Assembly: GCF_009363795.1 (NCBI RefSeq)
Contig: NZ_CP045420.1
Span: forward strand, 2,213,001-2,277,000
Direction of reading: 5' to 3'
From: Palleronia sp. THAF1
Lineage (GTDB): Bacteria > Pseudomonadota > Alphaproteobacteria > Rhodobacterales > Rhodobacteraceae
Length of the DNA stretch: 64,000 nucleotides
The first letter of the stretch is position 1; each line of letters opens with the position of its first letter. The position numbers and the translations under genes are program-made. The notes beneath the pieces are model-generated. The model was given only the letters and a program-made list of their open reading frames with translations, was not told the origin of the DNA and ran no database searches. Below, piece by piece: positions 56,697-62,458 of the stretch.

Positions 56697-57120
56697 GAAA
56701 AAATCCGGCCAACATGGGCCGACCTCGGCATCGGGTATGGCATCAATCACACAGTTTCGTGAGAATTTGTCCGCTTTGGAACTGCATATTGTGCTATCAT
56801 GAAGATTCGTAAGCACATCTGGTGCTAAAAAAGTTTGGCGCAAATTTGTCAGAATAGTGGCAGATCGGGCCAGGCGCGGCCGTCGCATCTTATCGACCCA
56901 CCTGAATCCCGCTCGCGACCACCCCTTTCCCACCCGGAATCCATGATGTCCCATCAGACATCCGGAGAATTGGAAGCCGACGCCGATTCCCGCGCCTTGC
57001 GTTTGCTGCATAGCAGCATTGAGGTATCGGAGGATTGTGCAGCTGCAGCACGTGCCCCAAGTTAGCGTCAACGGCGACAAAAGATCGATCGCCAACCAGT
57101 CAAACTAATGAGGCACCGAC
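56697..57120. other. intergenic region, no gene seen
   Basis: Divergent region between the dcw leader and the DUF1127 gene. It holds an AT-rich block at 56755-56860 with a short inverted repeat (AGCAC 56812-56816 / GTGCT 56822-56826) and GCTG/CAGC palindromes near 57010 and 57050. No open frame looks coding. The promoter of the DUF1127 gene should lie here; no clear -35/-10 pair was found by eye. Confidence 0.5.
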
Positions 57121-57333
57121 ATGGCATCCTTGAACACCACATACGCCGCCCCCCGCGCTGGCAACCGTTTCGCCCAGACCCGCGCCGGCCTGCGTCAGCG
57201 TTTCGAGGCGTGGAAAGTTTACCGCCGCACGCTGAACGAACTCAGCCAGCTGAGCGACCGCGAGCTGAACGACCTCGGCCTGCACCGCTCTGCCATCCGC
57301 GGCATCGCGCTGGAATCGGCATACGGGCACTAA
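57121..57333 (+). CDS. DUF1127 domain-containing protein (CcaF1-like)
   Basis: A 70-aa basic protein with the DUF1127 (YjiS-like) core: FEAWKVYRRTLNELSQLSDRELNDLGLHRSAIRGIAL. It is directly followed by four CcsR-like twin hairpins, as in R. sphaeroides, where RSP_6037 (CcaF1) is cotranscribed with CcsR1-4. DUF1127 proteins of that species bind RNA and affect RNA turnover. The N-terminal 20 residues are variable. A GAGGCACCGAC stretch precedes the ATG. Confidence 0.9.
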   Translation: MASLNTTYAAPRAGNRFAQTRAGLRQRFEAWKVYRRTLNELSQLSDRELNDLGLHRSAIRGIALESAYGH

Positions 57334-57344
57334 TTCGAATTCGG

Positions 57345-57425
57345 GTCGCGCGCTCGTCTCCTCCCCGAGCGCCGCGTGACCTGATCGGGCGGCGACACCG
57401 ACCTCCTCCCCGGTGTCGCCGCTCC
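57345..57425 (+). ncRNA. CcsR-like sRNA 1 (two CUCCUCCC-loop hairpins)
   Basis: Hairpin 1 is 57350-57372 (7-bp stem GCGCTCG/CGAGCGC, loop TCTCCTCCC). Hairpin 2 is 57389-57422 (12-bp stem GCGGCGACACCG / CGGTGTCGCCGC, loop ACCTCCTCCC). The loops carry the anti-Shine-Dalgarno-like CUCCUCCC of the CcsR (cuckoo RNA) family. It begins about 15 bases after the DUF1127 stop; exact RNA ends depend on processing. Confidence 0.85.
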
Positions 57426-57431
57426 CAAGAC

Positions 57432-57514
57432 AACAGAGGTTGCGACCGTCCACCTCCTCCCGGACGGAAGCTTCATCGGCGGCGAGTTCACCTCCTCCCG
57501 GGCTCGCCGCTTTG
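57432..57514 (+). ncRNA. CcsR-like sRNA 2
   Basis: Hairpin 3 is 57446-57467 (CCGTCC/GGACGG, loop ACCTCCTCCC). Hairpin 4 is 57479-57510 (8-bp GCGGCGAG/CTCGCCGC plus three wobble or GC pairs, the same loop). It starts with AACAGAGGTTGCGA, shared with sRNA 3, showing these are true repeat copies about 88 bases apart. Confidence 0.85.
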
Positions 57515-57519
57515 AAACA

Positions 57520-57600
57520 CCAGAGGTTGCGAACGCCCACCTCCTCCCGGGCGAACGCTTCATCGGCGGCGGGTCCACCTCCTCCCGGGCCCGCCGTCCC
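57520..57600 (+). ncRNA. CcsR-like sRNA 3
   Basis: Hairpin 5 is 57534-57553 (CGCCC/GGGCG, loop ACCTCCTCCC). Hairpin 6 is 57567-57596 (10-bp stem CGGCGGGTCC / GGGCCCGCCG with one G-U, the same loop). The AGAGGTTGCGA lead is kept from sRNA 2. Confidence 0.85.
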
Positions 57601-57605
57601 GAAAT

Positions 57606-57694
57606 TCAGACTGCAACCGCCCACCTCCTCTCGGGCGCGCGCATCACTGGCGGCGAAGCGCACCTCCTCCCGCGCTTCGCCGCTTTTTCGTTTT
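57606..57694 (+). ncRNA. CcsR-like sRNA 4 with terminal terminator hairpin
   Basis: Hairpin 7 is 57618-57637 (CGCCC/GGGCG; loop ACCTCCTCTC, one base off the motif). Hairpin 8 is 57650-57683 (12-bp stem GCGGCGAAGCGC / GCGCTTCGCCGC, loop ACCTCCTCCC) followed by TTTTTCGTTTT. The last hairpin therefore doubles as intrinsic terminator of the DUF1127-RNA transcript. It ends 14 bases before the convergent uvrD stop. Confidence 0.87.
57650..57694 (+). terminator. intrinsic terminator of the DUF1127-CcsR transcript
   Basis: A 12-bp perfect GC-rich stem with a ten-base loop, then TTTTTCGTTTT. It ends the RNA array and separates it from the convergent uvrD gene. Confidence 0.9.
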
Positions 57695-57707
57695 CAGACA
57701 GTGTTTT

Positions 57708-60275
57708 CTAGAACGGTGTGTCGCCTGCGCTGTCGGCGTCGACCAAGAAGCGCGCGACAACCTTCTTGTCGCCAGCCTTGTCGAAGCCGACGTCCAGCTT
57801 GTCGCCCTCGATCCCGTTGACGGTGCCGTAGCCGAACTTGGTGTGGAACACCCGATCGCCGGTGGAGAACGCCGACACTGCCTCGGCGTCGATCACCATG
57901 TTGCGGCTTTCTTTCGGCTGGCTCATCCCACGGTGCTGGCTGCGCGACTGCATCCGCTTCCAGCCGGGCGAGTTATAGACATCCGCTTTCGCCACGCGCT
58001 CGTGCAGTTCCGATTCCGCCTGCGCCATGATCTGCGGCGATGCGCTGGCCGCCATACCCGCCGCGCCGTAACCGCCACCATACAGGCCCGGAGGCGTCAG
58101 AACGTCCACGTGATCGGCGGGCAATTCATCAATAAAGCGCGACGGCAGCGCCGATTGCCATTGGCCATACACACGACGGTTGGCAGCGAAGGAAATCGTG
58201 CAAACCTCTTCGGCGCGGGTGATACCGACGTAGGCAAGACGACGCTCTTCTTCCAAACCCTTCTTGCCCGACTCGTCCATGGACCGCTGCGACGGAAACA
58301 AGCCGTCTTCCCATCCCGGCAGGAACACGGCGGGAAACTCCAGACCCTTGGCAGCGTGAAGCGTCATGATCGACACCTTCTCGCCCTCCTGCTCGGACCC
58401 GTTGTCCATGATCAGCGACACGTGTTCAAGGAACCCTTGCAGGTTCTCGAACCCCTCCAGCGCCTTGACCAGTTCCTTCAGGTTCTCCAGCCGACCCGGC
58501 GCTTCGGGCGTCTTGTCGTTCTGCCAGAAGGTCGTGTAGCCCGACTCGTCTAGGATGATTTCCGCCGTCTCGATATGGCTGCGCCCCTGATCCCGCACCA
58601 TGTCGGCCCAGCGCGCCAGCCCGTCGACCAATTCCCGTAATGCCGCGCCGCCCTTGCCGCCCAAGCCTTTATCTTGCAGCAGAATGCGCGCGCCATCCAC
58701 AAGGCCCACGCCATTGGCGCGCGCCGTCGTCTGGATCTTCTGTTGCGCAATATTGCCAAGGCCGCGCTTGGGCGTGTTCACGATCCGCTCGAACGCCAAA
58801 TCATCGTCGGGCGATACAGCGAGGCGGAAGTAGGCCATGGCATCACGGATCTCCATCCGCTCGTAAAAGCGGGGGCCGCCGATGACGCGATACGGCAGGC
58901 CGATGGTCAGGAACCGATCCTCGAACGCGCGCATCTGGTGCGACGCGCGGACAAGAATTGCAATTTCATCCAGACCATAGGACTTCGGCAGAGGCAAATT
59001 ATCCCGGCCTGCTTCGCTCAGTGTTTCAGCGCGCGCCAAGTTGACCTGATGAATATCTCCCATCACACCCGCAGAAACCTTGCCGCCTTTAGCTATTCTC
59101 TCAGCTTCTTGAGCAGGTGTCTGAGACCGTGGATTATTCCGGCGTCGAGCGACCGAGGAAGTTCCGCTATTAAGTGCCTCGACCTCTTCACCGACCCAGC
59201 GCGCTTCCTCGTCGCCATCCCAATGGCCGATCAGGCGCACCTTCTCGCCGGTTTCCTCAGCGGTCCATAGCGTCTTGCCCAGCCGCCCCTCGTTCGCGTC
59301 GATCACGCTGGATGCGGCGGCCAGGATATGGGGCGTCGAGCGGTAATTCTGTTCCAGCCGAACGACCTTGGCGCCCGGGAAGTCCTTCTCGAACCGCAGG
59401 ATGTTGCCCACTTCGGCCCCGCGCCAACCGTAGATCGATTGGTCATCGTCGCCCACGCAACAGATGTTCTTGTGGTCTTGCGCCAGCAGCCGAAGCCACA
59501 GGTACTGGGCGACGTTCGTATCCTGATACTCGTCCACCAGAATGAAACGGAACCAGCGTTGGTACTGGGCCAGCACGTCCGGGTGGTCCTGGAAGATGGT
59601 GACGACGTGCAACAGAAGATCGCCGAAATCGACGGCGTTCAGCTCCAACAGGCGACGTTGATAAAAGTCATACAGCTCGGTGCCGCGATGATTGTAGGCC
59701 GAGGCATCGGCGGCGGGCACCTTCGCAGGCGTCAGCGCACGGTTCTTCCAACCGTCGATCAGACCGGCCAACTGCCGCGCGGGCCAGCGCTTTTCATCGA
59801 TGTTCTCGGCCACGATCAACTGCTTCAGCAGGCGTAACTGGTCATCGGTGTCCAGAATCGTGAAGTTCGACTTCAGCCCCGCCAGCTCTGCATGCCGCCG
59901 CAACAGCTTGACGCAGATCGCGTGGAACGTGCCCAGCCACGGCATCCCCTCGATCGTCTGGCCCATCAGCCCACCGACGCGGTTCTTCATCTCGCGCGCG
60001 GCCTTGTTGGTGAAGGTCACGGCCAGAATCTCGTTCGGGCGCGCGCGGCCCGTCATCATCAGGTGCGCAATGCGCGCTGTCAGGGCCTTGGTCTTGCCGG
60101 TGCCCGCACCCGCCAGCATCAGGACCGGCCCATCCAGCGCCTCGACCGCCGCGCGCTGCGCGGGGTTCAGGCCCTCCAGATAGGGCGCGGCATGGACGGC
60201 GGACGCCCGCTGCGACAGAGGAACGGCGGCGTCGAACGCATCGGATTCGTCTTCAGGATACATGGGGTTCAGCAT
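57708..60275 (-). CDS. uvrD: ATP-dependent DNA helicase UvrD/PcrA type
   Basis: An 855-aa SF1A helicase. Walker A is GAGTGKTK (56-63); KNRVGGLMG, DEYQDTN (Walker B), GDDDQSIYGWRGAEVGNI and LEQNYRSTPHIL follow. Further on are TLHAAKGLEFPAVFLPGWEDGLFPS and the C-terminal Tudor-like DRVFHTKFGYGTVNGIEGDKLDVGFDKAG. It unwinds DNA in nucleotide excision and mismatch repair. I use MLNPMYPEDE as the start; a longer frame adds a basic stretch unlike the family. Residues about 370-430 hold an unusual insert with lower GC (see findings). Confidence 0.95.
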   Translation of the reverse strand: MLNPMYPEDESDAFDAAVPLSQRASAVHAAPYLEGLNPAQRAAVEALDGPVLMLAGAGTGKTKALTARIAHLMMTGRARPNEILAVTFTNKAAREMKNRVGGLMGQTIEGMPWLGTFHAICVKLLRRHAELAGLKSNFTILDTDDQLRLLKQLIVAENIDEKRWPARQLAGLIDGWKNRALTPAKVPAADASAYNHRGTELYDFYQRRLLELNAVDFGDLLLHVVTIFQDHPDVLAQYQRWFRFILVDEYQDTNVAQYLWLRLLAQDHKNICCVGDDDQSIYGWRGAEVGNILRFEKDFPGAKVVRLEQNYRSTPHILAAASSVIDANEGRLGKTLWTAEETGEKVRLIGHWDGDEEARWVGEEVEALNSGTSSVARRRNNPRSQTPAQEAERIAKGGKVSAGVMGDIHQVNLARAETLSEAGRDNLPLPKSYGLDEIAILVRASHQMRAFEDRFLTIGLPYRVIGGPRFYERMEIRDAMAYFRLAVSPDDDLAFERIVNTPKRGLGNIAQQKIQTTARANGVGLVDGARILLQDKGLGGKGGAALRELVDGLARWADMVRDQGRSHIETAEIILDESGYTTFWQNDKTPEAPGRLENLKELVKALEGFENLQGFLEHVSLIMDNGSEQEGEKVSIMTLHAAKGLEFPAVFLPGWEDGLFPSQRSMDESGKKGLEEERRLAYVGITRAEEVCTISFAANRRVYGQWQSALPSRFIDELPADHVDVLTPPGLYGGGYGAAGMAASASPQIMAQAESELHERVAKADVYNSPGWKRMQSRSQHRGMSQPKESRNMVIDAEAVSAFSTGDRVFHTKFGYGTVNGIEGDKLDVGFDKAGDKKVVARFLVDADSAGDTPF

Positions 60276-60465
60276 AGGCCGCTCTGTCCAAAAGGGAAAG
60301 GGCGCGTTCCGCCTTCGTTCCCACACGCAAAGATCAGCTATCCATTTGGTTCCTCGGCGCTTTCTCGCCACGGCATTTCACTTCCTGGAACGGAACCCGG
60401 CGCGACAGGCTTGGCTGTCCAGAACCGGCGCCGTGTGTGGCTGCCGGACAGCTTAGGAGTGACCA

Positions 60466-61134
60466 ATGTCCAAGACCGTAATTCTCGCAACCGCCTCTGC
60501 CCTTGCTTTGTCAGGCGCCGCCTTCGCGCAGACGGCCACCAGCGCGACGGCAACGACCGACCTGAACCTGCGCGCAGGCCCCGGCCCCAATTACGAGATC
60601 GCAAGCGTGATTCCCGCCGACGGCGCCGTCACCATCGACCGCTGCCTGACCGACGGTGCATGGTGCGAAGTCAGCTACGATGGCACGACCGGCTGGGCTT
60701 ACTCGCAGTATCTGACGGCCACCGTCAATGACGAGCCGACCGTGGTTTACCAGAACTACGAGCCGCTTGAAGTCACCACGGTCGAGCGGAACACCTTGGG
60801 CGGCAGCGTCCTCGGCGCGACTGTCGGTGCCGTCGCCGGTGCGCTGGTTGCGGGTCCGGTGGGCGCTGCGGCCGGAACCGCAGCCGCCGTCGGCGGTGCT
60901 GCCGGTGGCATCATCGGTGCCGACGCTGGCCTGCCGGAAACCACTGTGACCTACATCCAGCAGAACCCGGTCGAGCCGGTCTACCTGGAAGGTGAAGTGG
61001 TCGTCGGCGCCGGCGTCCCGCAGGATGTGGCCCTTTACGATGTTCCGGAAGAGCCTGTGCAATACGCCTACATCAATGGCCGCCCGGTCGCGATCGACCC
61101 CGAAACGCGCCAGATCGTCTACATCGTTCGGTAA
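60466..61134 (+). CDS. SH3-domain envelope protein with glycine zipper (DUF1236-like)
   Basis: A 222-aa exported protein. The signal peptide is KTVILATASALALSGAAFA (cut near 21). A bacterial SH3 domain follows (TDLNLRAGPGPNYEIASVIPADGAVTIDRC ... GWAYSQYL, about 30-78). A glycine-zipper-like hydrophobic repeat (GGSVLGATVGAVAGALVAGPVGAAAGTAAAVGG, about 104-138) is next. The DUF1236-like ending is YAYINGRPVAIDPETRQIVYIVR. It is probably anchored in or near the outer membrane or wall; function unknown. It is followed by its own terminator. TTAGGAGTGACC precedes the ATG. Confidence 0.82.
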   Translation: MSKTVILATASALALSGAAFAQTATSATATTDLNLRAGPGPNYEIASVIPADGAVTIDRCLTDGAWCEVSYDGTTGWAYSQYLTATVNDEPTVVYQNYEPLEVTTVERNTLGGSVLGATVGAVAGALVAGPVGAAAGTAAAVGGAAGGIIGADAGLPETTVTYIQQNPVEPVYLEGEVVVGAGVPQDVALYDVPEEPVQYAYINGRPVAIDPETRQIVYIVR

Positions 61135-61158
61135 CCATCAGGACCTGAACGACTGGAA

Positions 61159-61186
61159 CGGGCGGCCTTCGGGTCGCCCGATTTTT
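61159..61186 (+). terminator. UUCG-loop intrinsic terminator after the SH3 protein gene
   Basis: A 9-bp stem with one G-U pair (CGGGCGGCC / GGTCGCCCG) closed by a TTCG tetraloop and followed by ATTTTT, 24 bases after the stop codon at 61134. Confidence 0.92.
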
Positions 61187-61190
61187 ACAT

Positions 61191-61227
61191 GCGCCATGTT
61201 CTTTGTTTTCACAAATACTCATGGCGC
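61191..61227 (+). repeat. copy e of dispersed CTTTG-AAATAC motif flanked by an inverted repeat
   Basis: CTTTGTTTTCACAAATACTC starts at 61201. It sits between GCGCCATG (61191-61198) and CATGGCGC (61220-61227), so the whole block can fold. It lies between the SH3-protein terminator and the hydroxy-acid oxidase gene. Confidence 0.5.
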
Positions 61228-61266
61228 ACTGCTGGCACACCCGCGCGTCATCGGCATAGTGCGCCC

Positions 61267-62394
61267 ATGGATCTCGATGACCGCTACCCCGCCCTCTCAG
61301 ACCTTGCCCACGCCGCCAAGCGCCGCGTGCCGCGCTTCGTGTGGGAGTATCTGGACAGCGCCACCGGGGACGAGGCGTCCAAGCATGCGAACCCGCAGGC
61401 ATTGGATCAGGTAACATTGGTCCCACGCGTTCTGTCCGTACAAACAGCTAACCTCACCACGCGCCTCATCGGACGGGACTGGTCACTCCCCTTTGGCATC
61501 GCGCCCGTCGGAATGTCCGGACTGATATGGCCGGGTGCAGAGGTGGCGCTCGCGCAGGCCGCAACCAAAGCGAACATTCCCTACTCCCTGTCAACGGTGG
61601 CCGCCGCAACGCCGGAAATCGTCGGTCCGCATACCGATGGGCGCGGGTGGTTCCAGCTTTATCCGCCGCGCGATCCCGCCATACGGCGCGACATGCTCGC
61701 CCGCGCAAAAGACAGTGGCTTCAATACGTTGATTCTAACGGCAGACGTCGGCACGCCCAGCCGCCGAGAACGTCAGCGCCGCGCGCGCTTGACCAATCCA
61801 ATGCGCCTGACGCCCAACATCGTCGCGGAGGCCGCGCTCGCACCTGCGTGGTCACTGGCAACTTTGCGTGCGGGTGTCCCCCGCCTACGAACCTTCGACA
61901 AATATGCCGATGACGACGCGCCGGGGGGCACGACGGGCCATATCGGATATCGCCTGCGCACTGCGCCCGACCTCGACTACCTCAAGGCCCTGCGCGACGA
62001 GTGGGACGGCGCGCTGATCGTCAAAGGCATTCTGCACACCGAAGACGCCCGCACAGTCGCGCCCCTTGCGGATGCGATCTGGGTGTCGAACCACGGAGGA
62101 CGTCAGTTCGAGGCGGCGCCCGCCGCTGCAACGCAGCTTCCCGCGATCCGTGCCGCCTGCCCCGACACGCCTTTGATCGCCGACGGCGGCGTGCGTTCCG
62201 GCACAGATATCCTGCGGCTGATCGCGCTTGGAGCCGATTTCGTCATGCTGGGCCGCGCGTTCCACCATGGCCTCGCCGCCCTTGGCCCGAAGGGCATCGA
62301 CCACGCCATTCACATCCTGCGCAAAGGCTTGATCGCCGATATGGGCCAGCTTGCCATCGCCACGCCGTTGCAGGTGCGCAATCGATTGAAGTAG
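61267..62394 (+). CDS. FMN-dependent alpha-hydroxy acid oxidase/dehydrogenase
   Basis: A 375-aa FMN enzyme of the L-lactate dehydrogenase / glycolate oxidase family. Family parts are RVPRFVWEYLDSATGDEAS, PFGIAPVGMSGLIWPGAE, LSTVAAATPEI, FQLYPPRD, ADVGTPSRRERQRR, KGILHTEDA and WVSNHGGRQFEAAPA with the catalytic His and Arg. IADGGVRSGTDILRLIALGADFVMLGR closes the phosphate site. Substrate (lactate, mandelate or glycolate-like) is not clear; the L-lactate type LldD is the best guess. It lies 65 bp before pyc in the same direction. Confidence 0.88.
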   Translation: MDLDDRYPALSDLAHAAKRRVPRFVWEYLDSATGDEASKHANPQALDQVTLVPRVLSVQTANLTTRLIGRDWSLPFGIAPVGMSGLIWPGAEVALAQAATKANIPYSLSTVAAATPEIVGPHTDGRGWFQLYPPRDPAIRRDMLARAKDSGFNTLILTADVGTPSRRERQRRARLTNPMRLTPNIVAEAALAPAWSLATLRAGVPRLRTFDKYADDDAPGGTTGHIGYRLRTAPDLDYLKALRDEWDGALIVKGILHTEDARTVAPLADAIWVSNHGGRQFEAAPAAATQLPAIRAACPDTPLIADGGVRSGTDILRLIALGADFVMLGRAFHHGLAALGPKGIDHAIHILRKGLIADMGQLAIATPLQVRNRLK

Positions 62395-62458
62395 GTGCAT
62401 TGCCTATACGATGTTAGCGCCCTACCGTCATGCTGCACCTGCACAACAAGGCGGCCCC

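Noticed and set aside
56416-57095. Minus-strand open frames upstream of mraZ
   Set aside because: One runs through the terminator stem, the other has no family features; the leader fits a non-coding RNA better.
56369-57120. RNase P RNA gene, which I considered for the long mraZ-upstream region
   Set aside because: The conserved GAGGAAAGTCCGG-type block is absent on both strands.
57340-57690. Regular repeats that look like a small CRISPR array
   Set aside because: The repeated unit is a loop (CCTCCTCCC) on changing stems with compensating arms, not a constant repeat with unique spacers, and no cas genes are near.
57100-57820. Long open frames over the repeat region on both strands (including a minus-strand 187-aa frame with repeated EEV-type peptides)
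   Set aside because: They are by-products of the GC-rich repeats; the RNA folds explain the repeats, and the frames have no family match or ribosome-binding site.
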